Origin: Mycobacterium sp. 852002-10029_SCH5224772
GTDB taxonomy: Bacteria > Actinomycetota > Actinomycetes > Mycobacteriales > Mycobacteriaceae
DNA length: 64,000 nucleotides
Assembly (NCBI RefSeq): GCF_001667315.1
Contig: NZ_LZHT01000074.1
Location: 1-64,000, forward strand
Reading direction: 5' to 3'
The notes under the pieces: generated by a model
The model's input: the letters and a program-made list of their open reading frames with translations, nothing else
Told to the model about the DNA's origin: nothing
Databases searched by the model: none
Position numbers and translations under genes: made by a program
In this document: in pieces, positions 8,946 to 16,934 of the stretch
Layout of the letters: each line of letters begins with the position of its first letter
Numbering within the stretch: the first letter of the stretch is position 1

Positions 8946-9476
8946 GTGGATCAGGATTTCAGTCAGCGGCTGGCCTTCGGAACCTATGAAGATGCGCTGC
9001 GGATGGTCGGCGCGAAGAGCGAACCGCGCACCGCGGCGACGGCGGTCAGTGCCGCGCGTATCCAGTTGTTCGCCGCGATGGTCCGCGACGGGAATCGCTC
9101 CTATTGGGATTCCGAGTTCGCTCGTCGGCAATGGGGAGGTCTGCTCGCGCCGCCCGCATTGCTGATGGGCTGGTTGATCGCGCCGCCGTGGCAGCCCGGC
9201 GGCAGGCGGCCCGGTTCGTTGATCGCCCTGCGGGTGCCGCTGCCGGGCACCACATTCATCAACGCGGCCAACGAGGTTGAGTTCCCCCACCCCATCGTCG
9301 AAGGCGACGTGCTCACCGTCGTCGACGAGCTGGTATCGGTGTCGCCGGAAAAGCGGACCAGGCTGGGCGTCGGTCATTTCGTCGAGACGCTGGAGACCTA
9401 TCGCCGCCAGGACGGCACCACGGTCGCCACCTCCCGCAACACCCTGTTCCGCTTTACCCCCGGGCCGCCCTCGTGA
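8946..9476 (+). CDS. MaoC-like dehydratase, N-terminal (FAS1-type) subunit
   Basis: A 176-residue hot-dog protein of the MaoC_dehydratas_N type (FYWDSEFARRQWGG-like opening, LPGTTFINAANEVEFPHPIVEGD). It starts with GTG at 8946 and overlaps the next gene by four bases. Split hydratases of this kind form heterodimers in which one subunit binds the acyl chain and the other carries the active site, as in the actinobacterial steroid enoyl-CoA hydratases. The tight coupling supports a heterodimer here. It probably hydrates an enoyl-CoA with a bulky acyl group. Confidence 0.78.
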   Translation: MDQDFSQRLAFGTYEDALRMVGAKSEPRTAATAVSAARIQLFAAMVRDGNRSYWDSEFARRQWGGLLAPPALLMGWLIAPPWQPGGRRPGSLIALRVPLPGTTFINAANEVEFPHPIVEGDVLTVVDELVSVSPEKRTRLGVGHFVETLETYRRQDGTTVATSRNTLFRFTPGPPS

Positions 9477-9934
9477 CCGGCGAGGGCCTGGACTGGAACC
9501 GGATCACGGTTCCGGTCGAGCTGCCCGAAGTGGTTGACCACATCAGCTACCAGCGCGTGGTGGAGAACACCGGAGCGACCTGGGACTACTTCCCCGGCCA
9601 CTTCGACCCGGATTATGCTCACGCTCAAGGCAATCCGACGATCTATGTCAACACGATGCACCTCGCCGGTTTCGCCGACCGGGTCGCGGCCGAGTGGGCG
9701 GGACCGCGTAGCCGCGTCGTGCGTCGTTCCATGCGGCTGACGGGGTCGGTGTACGCCGGCGACACGATTACCGGCCGGGGACGGGCGGTGGCCAAACGGC
9801 GGGACACGTCGGTGGAACCGCCGCGCTGTCTGGTCGACATCGAAATCCAGGTGACCAATCAGCATGGCGCCCTGTGCTGCCCGGTGGAGCTGACCTTGCA
9901 GATGCCCGAAGGCCCGCACCACGGCGATGGATGA
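9473..9934 (+). CDS. MaoC-like hydratase, second subunit
   Basis: A 153-residue hot-dog protein, the presumptive partner of the preceding subunit, starting at a GTG that overlaps its stop. It contains the hydratase-2 style segment TWDYFPGHFDPDYAHAQGNPTIYVNTMHLAGF, with D and H residues in the place of the MaoC catalytic dyad. It is followed by strands GDTITGRGRAV and VDIEIQVTNQHG. Its stop overlaps the start of the next gene by eight bases, so the four genes from 8507 on read as one translationally linked run. Confidence 0.78.
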   Translation: MTGEGLDWNRITVPVELPEVVDHISYQRVVENTGATWDYFPGHFDPDYAHAQGNPTIYVNTMHLAGFADRVAAEWAGPRSRVVRRSMRLTGSVYAGDTITGRGRAVAKRRDTSVEPPRCLVDIEIQVTNQHGALCCPVELTLQMPEGPHHGDG

Positions 9935-10457
9935 CGAAGCCGAACTGCACCTGGCGGTGTGCCGGCGGTTCGGTGAGGCGGTCGCCGCGGCGACCGGCAA
10001 ATGGGACCGTCCGTCCCCGTGCGATGCCTGGGATGCACGCGGCGTGCTCGAGCACGTCATCGGATTCCATGACGTACTCCTGTTGCGTCCCTTGGGACTC
10101 AAGCCCGACCGGCCGCGCGAAGATCCCCGCGAGCGATGGCGATTGACGTATCACGCGCTGACGGAGGCCCTTACCCCGGGCGTCGCGGCTCAGCTTGATG
10201 CGTACACGTTGATGCCGAATCTGACCCGTGATGTGTTGGTGCATGCCTGGGACCTCGCACGTGCGGTGGGGGCCGACGACAGCTTGGACCCCGAGTGGTG
10301 CGAACTGTTTTGCGCCGGCTTACCCGCGGATCGTCAGAGGCTGAGTTTCGGGGTGATGTTCAAAGCACCGCTTGTCGTGCCCGACGAAAGCGACGCGCAG
10401 ACAAGGCTTCTCGCAGGGCTGGGCCGCGATCCTCGATGGAGGCCGATTAGCTCATAG
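9927..10457 (+). CDS. DinB/MDMPI-like (TIGR03086-type) protein
   Basis: A 176-residue protein of the mycothiol-dependent maleylpyruvate isomerase / DinB-like four-helix group. The pattern includes WDRPSPCDAWDARGVLEHVIGFHD and a later helix NLTRDVLVHAWDLARAVG, with histidines placed to bind a metal. Mycobacteria encode many such proteins, some of them mycothiol S-transferases. It is the last gene of the run that begins at 5778, and its end overlaps the convergent aldehyde dehydrogenase by six bases. Its function in the pathway is unclear. Confidence 0.7.
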   Translation: MDDEAELHLAVCRRFGEAVAAATGKWDRPSPCDAWDARGVLEHVIGFHDVLLLRPLGLKPDRPREDPRERWRLTYHALTEALTPGVAAQLDAYTLMPNLTRDVLVHAWDLARAVGADDSLDPEWCELFCAGLPADRQRLSFGVMFKAPLVVPDESDAQTRLLAGLGRDPRWRPISS

Positions 10458-11918
10458 CGGCGGCAGCTGGCCTTTGCAGATCAGCGTCTGCAGCTCGACA
10501 TACTCGTGCAGGCCCTCGGGGCCGAACTCGCGCCCGATGCCGGATTGCTTGAACCCGCCGAACGGGGCGCCGATGTCGAGGGTGTACATGTTGATGCCGT
10601 ACGTCCCCGTGCGCACGGCCGCCGCGACCTCGAGGCCGTGCGCGACGTCGGATGTCCACACCGAACCGGCCAGACCGTAGTCGGTCTCGTTGGCGATGCG
10701 GACCGCGTCGTCCTCGTCGCGGTAGCGCAGCACCGTCAACACCGGCCCGAAAATCTCCTCGCGGGCGATGCGCATGTCGTTGGTGGCGTCGGCGAACAGC
10801 GTCGGCTGCACGTACCAGCCGCGCTCGGACGGGGCGTGTTCGCCGCCGAGCACGACGCGGGCGCCTTCGCTGCGGCCGGACTTGATGTAGTCCTGGACGC
10901 GGCGCTGCTGGCGTTGGGCCACAAGCGGTCCGATGTCCGTGGCCTCGTGGGCCGGGTCGCCGACATTGAGCGCTGACATCATGCCGGCCAGCGCGTCGAC
11001 GACCTCGTCGTGCTTCCGGTCGCTGACCAGAATGCGGGTCTGGGCGACGCAGGCCTGACCGTTGTTCATCAGGCCGGCGCTCTTCAAGCCGGCCACCGTC
11101 TTGTCGATGTCGGCGTCGTCGAGAATGATCGCCGCCGACTTGCCGCCCAGCTCCAGGCTCACGCGTTTCAACTGCTCCCCGCACAGGGCGGCGATCCGGC
11201 GTCCGACGGCGCTGGAGCCGGTGAACGCGATCTTGTCCACGCCCGGGTGGCGCACCAGCGCCTCGCCGACGTCGGTACCTCCGGGCAGCACGGAGACGAC
11301 ACCTTCGGGGAGATCCAGCTGCTCGATCATCTCGGCCAACCACAAAGCGTCCAAAGGCGTTTCGGGTGCCGGCTTGACGATCACCGTGCAGCCGGCGATC
11401 AGGGCCGGGATCAGCTTGGGCATGATCAGAAATTGCGGCACGTTCCAGGGCACGATCGCCCCCACCACCCCGACCGGGGCCCGGTGCAGGTGCACTTCGC
11501 CCAGCACCCCCTGGCGGCGCTCGGCCCAGGGAAAGTCGCGGGCGGCCGCCAGGGAGAGGTGAATCAGGGAGGCGGCGGCCGCCCCCTGGCCCATCCGGCT
11601 GAAACTGCGCGGCGATCCCATCTCGTCGGTGATCAGGTCGGCCATCTCGTCGCTGTGACCGGCGTAGATCGCGGCGAGCTGTTCGACTTTGGCCATCCGA
11701 TCGGCATGACTCATCCGTGGCCACGGTCCGTGATCGAAGGCGCGCCGCGCGGCGACGACAGCGGCCTCGACGTCCTCGGGGCCGGCCGCCTGGACGTGGC
11801 CGACCGGCTCTTCGGAGTGCGGCGAGATCACGTCGAGCCGTTCGGGATTGGCGGGCTTGCGCCACTGTCCTCCGATGAACACTTCGTCATAACAACGATG
11901 GTCGGAATTTTTTGTCAT
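10452..11918 (-). CDS. NAD(P)-dependent aldehyde dehydrogenase
   Basis: A 488-residue enzyme that oxidises an aldehyde to the acid. The catalytic Glu is in ELGGKSAA (about residue 257) and the nucleophilic Cys in NNGQACVAQTR (about residue 291). The NAD-binding segment FTGSSAVGRRI is near residue 230. Length is normal for the family. The ATG at 11918 has GGAGG eight bases upstream. It is divergent from the AttH-like gene across a 138-base gap. It probably acts on an alcohol/aldehyde intermediate created by the P450 or Rieske enzymes; the exact substrate is unknown. Confidence 0.93.
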   Translation of the reverse strand: MTKNSDHRCYDEVFIGGQWRKPANPERLDVISPHSEEPVGHVQAAGPEDVEAAVVAARRAFDHGPWPRMSHADRMAKVEQLAAIYAGHSDEMADLITDEMGSPRSFSRMGQGAAAASLIHLSLAAARDFPWAERRQGVLGEVHLHRAPVGVVGAIVPWNVPQFLIMPKLIPALIAGCTVIVKPAPETPLDALWLAEMIEQLDLPEGVVSVLPGGTDVGEALVRHPGVDKIAFTGSSAVGRRIAALCGEQLKRVSLELGGKSAAIILDDADIDKTVAGLKSAGLMNNGQACVAQTRILVSDRKHDEVVDALAGMMSALNVGDPAHEATDIGPLVAQRQQRRVQDYIKSGRSEGARVVLGGEHAPSERGWYVQPTLFADATNDMRIAREEIFGPVLTVLRYRDEDDAVRIANETDYGLAGSVWTSDVAHGLEVAAAVRTGTYGINMYTLDIGAPFGGFKQSGIGREFGPEGLHEYVELQTLICKGQLPPL

Positions 11919-11970
11919 CGGGGCGCCTCCTCGAGGCAGTGGTGGGTGCAGTCAAGACCGTGACCGTAAT

Positions 11971-11994
11971 TCGCTATTGACGCTAACATAGCGA
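11971..11994. promoter_or_regulatory. Inverted repeat in the aldehyde dehydrogenase/AttH-like divergent promoter
   Basis: Arms TCGCTAT (11971-11977) and ATAGCGA (11988-11994) flank a 10-base centre. Like the site at 1650, it has GCTAT...ATAGC outer halves in a divergent gap, though the spacing differs. It is a candidate regulator site; whether the two share a regulator is unproven. Confidence 0.35.
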
Positions 11995-12056
11995 AGAAAG
12001 AGCGAGGCGGGAAGCCGCGAGCGCATCATCAGCGACGATGTCGAGGCGGGCGTGAT

Positions 12057-13412
12057 ATGAAGAGCGACTGGCGCAGTTACCCATTCCAGTTGGTGCCCGG
12101 CGACGGCCAACTCGAGTTTCCCGCCGCCGAGGGCGAACACCCCGACCAGGAGTCGGACACCTGGTTCATCGCCGGCCAGCTCGAAGCCGCCGAGACCGAC
12201 CGGTCATTTGCCTTCCTGACCATCTTCAACAAGAACCGGCCCGGCGGGACGATCGTCGCCGACTTCTACACGATGGCACTTTTCGACCTCGATACCGGCG
12301 ACTACGGCACCTACACGGATTACGACATGCCGCCGGCCAACCTCGAACCGGGAGCGTCGCGCAAGCTGGAGCTGGCGACGGGCCATCTCGACATCAGCTA
12401 TGCCAGCGGTGCCGGCACCGCGTCATGGGCCACCTGCCGCAACGGCGACGGCGGTTTACTGCCCTACACCTACCGCGTCAGCCTGGTGGGGGAGGACCAT
12501 TCCGGCCGGCCCATGCGGCTTGATCTGGCCGTAACCCCCACGCGCGCACCGACTCCGGTGGGTGCGTCGACGTACAATGGCAAGATCGTCTGCTTCGGCC
12601 AAAACGACACCTATTCCTATTTCCAGACCGGTATGGCGATGACCGGCACCCTGCGCTGGGGACACGAGGTTCACCAGGTTTCGGGCAGCAGCGGGCATGT
12701 CGATCGGCAGTGGTTCCCGAAGTATGCCGGCGGCGGCGGAAGCGCGGGGGACCCGCGGGCCAGGTCTCACGAATGGCGCACCATCAACTTCGACAACGGC
12801 GTCGACTTGAGCATCTGGCGCCAGTTCGATCGCACGAACGACAATGTCCTGCAGCCGTTTACCGGCGTCACCGCAAGCTATCCCGACCCCGCCATGGCGC
12901 CGCAATGCGCCGAAGACGTCGAGGTCACGGTACGCAGCTATGTCCGGTGGCCAGAGGGGGTGCGGCCCCTGGTGCGCCCGCTCGCCCCGGCCCGATACAT
13001 GCCTGATCGCCACCGGATTACCTGTCCCACACTGGGTCTCGACGTCGTCGGCGAGCCGGTTGTGCCGGCGCCCGCGCATGGTCTGCCGATCGAATACATG
13101 GAAGGGCCGTACCGCTATCGCGGGACGCTTGGGGGGCAACCCGTGACCGCGTTCGCCTTCAACGAACGATCACTTGCGCTGTATCGGGATTGGGAATTGG
13201 TCGAGGTGCTGACCACCACCGTCACCAATACAGAACCGTCCGATCCCGACCTGCAGACGACTGTGGATCAGCTGGTGCCGTTGATCGCCGCTGGCCGTCG
13301 GCGTGAGGCGGTTGAACTGCTGGCCGTGGTCCGCCCCGCCCAAACGGGCGTGCTGGCAACACTATTGGATGACCTGGTCGCGGTCTTGTCGGCGGACGAT
13401 TCAGGTAGCTGA
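12057..13412 (+). CDS. AttH/CrtC-like lipocalin-fold protein
   Basis: A 451-residue protein with the features of the AttH/carotenoid 1,2-hydratase (lipocalin-like) superfamily: an early WFIAGQLE segment, FLTIFNKNRPGG and, further on, GSSGHVDRQWFPKYAG and REWRTINFDNGVDLSIWRQFD-like stretches typical of two lipocalin domains. CrtC-type enzymes add water to isolated double bonds in terpenoids; other members have no known activity. The start is ATG at 12057. Its last 12 bases overlap the end of the convergent Rieske gene. It could handle a terpenoid-like substrate; this is an inference. Confidence 0.68.
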   Translation: MKSDWRSYPFQLVPGDGQLEFPAAEGEHPDQESDTWFIAGQLEAAETDRSFAFLTIFNKNRPGGTIVADFYTMALFDLDTGDYGTYTDYDMPPANLEPGASRKLELATGHLDISYASGAGTASWATCRNGDGGLLPYTYRVSLVGEDHSGRPMRLDLAVTPTRAPTPVGASTYNGKIVCFGQNDTYSYFQTGMAMTGTLRWGHEVHQVSGSSGHVDRQWFPKYAGGGGSAGDPRARSHEWRTINFDNGVDLSIWRQFDRTNDNVLQPFTGVTASYPDPAMAPQCAEDVEVTVRSYVRWPEGVRPLVRPLAPARYMPDRHRITCPTLGLDVVGEPVVPAPAHGLPIEYMEGPYRYRGTLGGQPVTAFAFNERSLALYRDWELVEVLTTTVTNTEPSDPDLQTTVDQLVPLIAAGRRREAVELLAVVRPAQTGVLATLLDDLVAVLSADDSGS

Positions 13413-14546
13413 CTCCGCCAGCGCCTCGGCCCACGTGAGGTGGCGGTGCTGCAATCCCGGTTCGTTGCGGCCGAACAGCAGGTGGTCGCGGGCCCCCGAC
13501 TCGAGATTGGCCTGGAGCCCCGCGACCAACCGGTAGTCCTCGTCGCGCACGGTCGCGTGCGCGTAGTCGAAGACCGCTTGAGCGCCGGCCGCGGCCGATT
13601 CGTCGGACAGGTCCTGCGGTGTTGCGTTCTGGTGGACGGTGATCGACCTGCCGGGCTGATCGCCGGGGTAGACACGGAAGAGCTCACCGTTGGCGATCGT
13701 CACCGAGAGCACGATGTTGGGGAACAGCGCATAGATCACGACCATGTTGTGGAACGGATTCCACTGGTCCTCGGGCACGTCGTCGAGCTCCAGAATCGTG
13801 TTGAGCGGGAAGACCAGCCGGTGATGCGGGCCATAGGAGTCGAACACCGTGCAGTTGCTGCGCGCGATGGTGGCGAAGGTCTGTTGATGGACGGTGGCGA
13901 AATGGTAGTTCTCGGCGAACGTGTCGATCGCGAGTTTCCAGTTGATCGGCGAGTCGAGCACCTTTTCGCCCAACGGCGACCAGCGGCCGATACCCCAGGA
14001 ATCGAGTTCCTCGGCGAGCGGCCCCAGGTGCGCGGCCACGTCCATGGTCGTACCGGGATCCAGTGAGACCCACAGGAATCCGGCGAATTCGGTCGCCGGC
14101 AGTTCGGCCAGGCCGTCGGAGCGCAGGGTCACGTCCGGGAACCCCTCGCGCCCCGGCACCCCGACCAACCGCCCGGTGTTGTCGTAGGTCCATGCGTGGT
14201 AGGGGCAGGTGAACCGCTTGGCGGTGCCGCATCCGGTGACCACCTGCGACTGCCGATGCAGGCAGACGTTGTTGAACGCCTTCACCGATCCGTCGGCGGT
14301 TCGGGTCAACAGGATGGACCGACCCATCACCGTCTTGGTGCAATACGCGCCGGGGGTGGGGAGTTCGGACACGTAGCCGACCAATTGCGGGCTGGCCAGC
14401 AGCATGGCGCGGTCGACGTGGTGGCGTTCGAGACTGGTGTAGTCACGCGCGTCGACCCTGTGCTCGCGCGGCGCGAGGTCGGTTGTCTTGTCGCGCGCCA
14501 ACTTCACGGCACGCCGGGTCAGGTCGATGAGTTGGTCGCGGTCCAT
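13401..14546 (-). CDS. Rieske non-heme iron oxygenase, aromatic-ring-hydroxylating type alpha subunit
   Basis: About 381 residues. The Rieske cluster motif is CLHRQSQ...CPYHAW (near residues 95-120) and the catalytic iron site is AENYHFATVHQ (near residue 205). It differs from the KshA-like enzyme at 5778 and resembles RHO alpha subunits. The ATG at 14546 is preferred over the TTG at 14567 because CGGAG lies directly upstream at good spacing. No small beta subunit or reductase gene is adjacent. It sits beside the XRE regulator, which is transcribed toward it after a 75-base gap. Confidence 0.87.
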   Translation of the reverse strand: MDRDQLIDLTRRAVKLARDKTTDLAPREHRVDARDYTSLERHHVDRAMLLASPQLVGYVSELPTPGAYCTKTVMGRSILLTRTADGSVKAFNNVCLHRQSQVVTGCGTAKRFTCPYHAWTYDNTGRLVGVPGREGFPDVTLRSDGLAELPATEFAGFLWVSLDPGTTMDVAAHLGPLAEELDSWGIGRWSPLGEKVLDSPINWKLAIDTFAENYHFATVHQQTFATIARSNCTVFDSYGPHHRLVFPLNTILELDDVPEDQWNPFHNMVVIYALFPNIVLSVTIANGELFRVYPGDQPGRSITVHQNATPQDLSDESAAAGAQAVFDYAHATVRDEDYRLVAGLQANLESGARDHLLFGRNEPGLQHRHLTWAEALAESAT

Positions 14547-14621
14547 CTGAACTCCGATTGCAGTCAAGCGCTCGCGGTAATTCTACTAACTTTATAGTGA
14601 TAACAAAATAAGGTCCAAGCG

Positions 14622-15467
14622 CTAACGTGAGCCGAGGTAGGGCAGCACCTGCGGCTGCTGCTGCGCGATCGCCCGCAGCCGCTGATCACCATCGAGACCG
14701 TGCAGGTAGTCGGCGGTCGCCGGGTCCGCGGGAAAGAACGACTCGATGATGAGGCTCTCCACCGAAATGTCCAGCGGGCTGCCAAAGGTGGCGATGGTGC
14801 TGACGAACCGAAGCTCGGTGGCGTCCAGGGTGACCATTTGAAACGGCACGTACAACTCGCCGGTCCGCTCGCCGCGGTCGGCTCCCGGAGGCGCCGGATA
14901 ACTCGATAGCTCCTCGTAAAGACGGCGGATGTCGGGTGCCGCGGTGGCCTGCGCGTGCCGGCGGACCCGGCCCACGATGGCCGAGTGCACCTCGGCGCGG
15001 TTGAGCAATCGCTGCGCCAATCCCCGCGGGTGCAGGCACAATTTCATGACGTTGATCGGTGGCTGCAGCAGTTCCGGGTCGACCCCTTCGGCGAGCACGA
15101 TGCAACCCACATTTCCCGCGATCAGGTTCCAGCAGGCATCGGTGACGATGGCTGGGTAAGGGGCGTGGCCGGCCAATATCGAGTCGATGGCCGCCTTCAC
15201 CGGCCTCATCCGCTCGGCATCCAATGTGTGCTCGCCGAACACGGGCGCGTAGCCGCCGTCGAGCAACAGTCGGTTGCGCGCGGCCAGCGGGAGATCCAGT
15301 GACTCGCCGATGCGCAGCAACAGGGCGCGGCTGGCGTTGGCCCGGCCGGTCTCGACGAAGCTGAGATGGCGCGGCGAGACGCCAAGCTGATGCGCGAGTT
15401 CCATCTGGCTCAATCGCCGACGGGTGCGCCACTCGCGCACCGCGATACCCGCCATCTCCCCAGACAT
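14622..15467 (-). CDS. XRE-family regulator with MmyB-like ligand-binding domain
   Basis: A 281-residue regulator. The N-terminal helix-turn-helix (REWRTRRRLSQMELAHQLGV, SPRHLSFVETGRANASRA) spans residues 10-65. The rest is an MmyB-like domain (WNLIAGN, HPRGLAQRLLNRAEVHSAIV, the FVSTIATFGSPLDISVESLIIESFFPAD end), a PAS-like fold that binds fatty-acid-like ligands in streptomycetes. In actinobacteria such regulators usually control a short divergent gene encoding a dehydrogenase or small protein, and here a 145-residue protein lies divergently 86 bases away. Confidence 0.88.
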   Translation of the reverse strand: MSGEMAGIAVREWRTRRRLSQMELAHQLGVSPRHLSFVETGRANASRALLLRIGESLDLPLAARNRLLLDGGYAPVFGEHTLDAERMRPVKAAIDSILAGHAPYPAIVTDACWNLIAGNVGCIVLAEGVDPELLQPPINVMKLCLHPRGLAQRLLNRAEVHSAIVGRVRRHAQATAAPDIRRLYEELSSYPAPPGADRGERTGELYVPFQMVTLDATELRFVSTIATFGSPLDISVESLIIESFFPADPATADYLHGLDGDQRLRAIAQQQPQVLPYLGSR

Positions 15468-15504
15468 CTTCGAAACCTAACGCGATCGCGCAGCCCTAAA
15501 CCAC

Positions 15505-15533
15505 TACCTCAAAGGTAATCGACATACTTACCT
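15505..15533. promoter_or_regulatory. Candidate operator of the XRE/MmyB-type regulator
   Basis: A perfect palindrome TACCT-CAA-AGGTA (15505-15517) is followed by a further half-site TTACCT near 15528. It lies in the 86-base divergent gap between the regulator and the 145-residue protein. The placement suits an autoregulatory site. No experimental site is known to me for this protein. Confidence 0.45.
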
Positions 15534-15553
15534 GTGCGGCGAAGACTGCATTC

Positions 15554-15991
15554 ATGACCGCAACACTGAAACCAGCCCTGCCGCCGCAGCCCGCGGGCCT
15601 GCGCCGCGCATTTGCCGCGGCCGCCGTCGGACGGATCCTGTTGGGCGCCACCGCGTTTGCGTACCCGGCGTCCCAGACACGGATGAACGGGGTGCCGGAC
15701 CACCTGCTGTCCACGGAGCTCAAGTACCTGATCCGCATTTTCGGGGCCCGCGCCCTGGCCCTGGGTGTCGGCTATCTCGGCAGCGACGAAGCCAACCGCC
15801 GGCGGTGGCAATACATCGGCCTGATGGTCGACACGCTGGACAACCTCAACGCCGGGATGGAGCTCAGACACCTCAAACGCGGCGATCCCAAGGTCCGCTC
15901 GCTGCTGAGCCTGATGGCGGTAACCGGCCCCTACGCGATGTTGGGCGCGGCGGGCGCGCTGCAGCGCCGATACGCCACTGTGACACTGTGA
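15554..15991 (+). CDS. Small predicted membrane protein, regulated partner of the XRE gene
   Basis: A 145-residue protein with hydrophobic stretches at about residues 20-40 (FAAAAVGRILLGATAFAYP), 60-75 (IRIFGARALALGVGYLG) and 115-135. It resembles the small DUF4267-like membrane proteins of actinobacteria. Function is not known. It is divergent from the MmyB-type regulator with a palindromic site between them. Its stop codon falls inside a triple 8-base direct repeat, so changes in repeat number would alter the C-terminus. Confidence 0.65.
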   Translation: MTATLKPALPPQPAGLRRAFAAAAVGRILLGATAFAYPASQTRMNGVPDHLLSTELKYLIRIFGARALALGVGYLGSDEANRRRWQYIGLMVDTLDNLNAGMELRHLKRGDPKVRSLLSLMAVTGPYAMLGAAGALQRRYATVTL

Positions 15992-16000
15992 CACTGTGAC
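15977..16000. repeat. Triple 8-base tandem repeat (ACTGTGAC)
   Basis: Three perfect head-to-tail copies of ACTGTGAC overlap the stop codon (15989-15991) of the 145-residue protein. The unit length is not a multiple of three, so gain or loss of a unit by slippage would change the reading frame past the last codons. Confidence 0.85.
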
Positions 16001-16059
16001 ACACCTGTGACCAGTGTGATCAATGTGGTATATGAGGTTTCTGTCGTACCCTGTGGCTT

Positions 16060-16782
16060 GTGTCATCCGTTTCGCGGCGCGACCTGTTCAAATACGCGAC
16101 CGCGGCGCCGGCCCTCCTGGGTCTGGGCGTCGCGGGTGCGTCGTTGCGCGCCGCCCCGGCCTCGGCATCGCTGGGCACCCTGCTGGACTATGCGGCCGGG
16201 GTCATTCCGGCCAGCCAGATCCGGGCCGCGGGTGCCGTCGGGTCCATCCGGTACGTGTCCGATCGGCGCCCCGGCGGCAAGTGGATGCTGGGCAAGCCGA
16301 TCCAGGTCGCCGAAGCGCGCGACCTGCACAGCAACGGCCTCAAGATCGTGTCCTGCTACCAGTACGGCAAGGGCAACACCGCGGACTGGTTGGGCGGCGC
16401 CAACGCCGGCCTGCAGCATGCGCAGCGCGGAATGCAGCTCCACGCCGCGGCCGGCGGGCCCGCCGCCGCGCCCATCTATGCCTCGATCGACGACGACCCC
16501 TCCTATGAGCAGTACAAAAGCCAGATCGCGCCCTACCTGCGGTCCTGGGAGTCGGTGATCGGCCATCAGCGCACAGGCGTGTACGCCAATTCGAAGACCA
16601 TCGACTGGGCGCTGCACGACGGTTTGGGCTCCTACTTCTGGCAGCACAACTGGGGCTCACCGAAGGGGTACGCCCATCCCGCCGCCAATCTGCACCAAGT
16701 TGAAATCGACAAACGCAGCGTCGGCGGGGTCGGAGTGGACATCAACGAAATCCTCAAACCCCAATTCGGACAGTGGGCTTAG
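16060..16782 (+). CDS. Tat-exported glycoside-hydrolase-like protein (DUF1906), Rv2525c homologue
   Basis: A 240-residue protein with a twin-arginine signal (SSVSRRDLFKYATAAPALLGLG...ASA, residues 2-37), so it is exported folded through Tat. The mature part is a TIM-barrel-like DUF1906 domain (IRYVSDRRPGGKW, IYASIDDDPSYEQY, TGVYANSKTIDWA, HQVEIDKRSVGGVGVDINEI). These are glycoside-hydrolase-25-like proteins of the cell envelope. In M. tuberculosis Rv2525c lies next to fas, as here, and has been linked to envelope integrity and beta-lactam response. The start is GTG at 16060; the gap to fas is 549 bases. Confidence 0.92.
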   Translation: MSSVSRRDLFKYATAAPALLGLGVAGASLRAAPASASLGTLLDYAAGVIPASQIRAAGAVGSIRYVSDRRPGGKWMLGKPIQVAEARDLHSNGLKIVSCYQYGKGNTADWLGGANAGLQHAQRGMQLHAAAGGPAAAPIYASIDDDPSYEQYKSQIAPYLRSWESVIGHQRTGVYANSKTIDWALHDGLGSYFWQHNWGSPKGYAHPAANLHQVEIDKRSVGGVGVDINEILKPQFGQWA

Positions 16783-16854
16783 CCACCCACAGCGCCGTGC
16801 GTCCCGACCGGGGTTCGGCCTCTTAGAAAGCCCAGCAAACACTCGTTCGCTCAT

Positions 16855-16934
16855 TTTCGGGCCGGACGGACGCGCGTGCTCGGCGGCCTGCGCCGCCGAT
16901 GACGCTTAGAGGGCGCTCCGCGGCCCGAAATTTT
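16855..16934 (+). terminator. Nested hairpin followed by a T-run after the Rv2525c-like gene
   Basis: Outer arms TTTCGGGCCG (16855-16864) and CGGCCCGAAA (16921-16930) enclose a compact hairpin CGGCGGC-CTGC-GCCGCCG (16881-16898). The outer arm runs into TTTTTATATA. It would end transcription from the Tat protein gene before the fas promoter. The long interior makes the outer pairing less certain than the inner hairpin. Confidence 0.5.

Noticed and set aside
12456..13139. Minus-strand frame opposite the AttH-like gene
   Set aside because: It is a shadow of the plus-strand gene with high His/Arg/Pro content and no domain.
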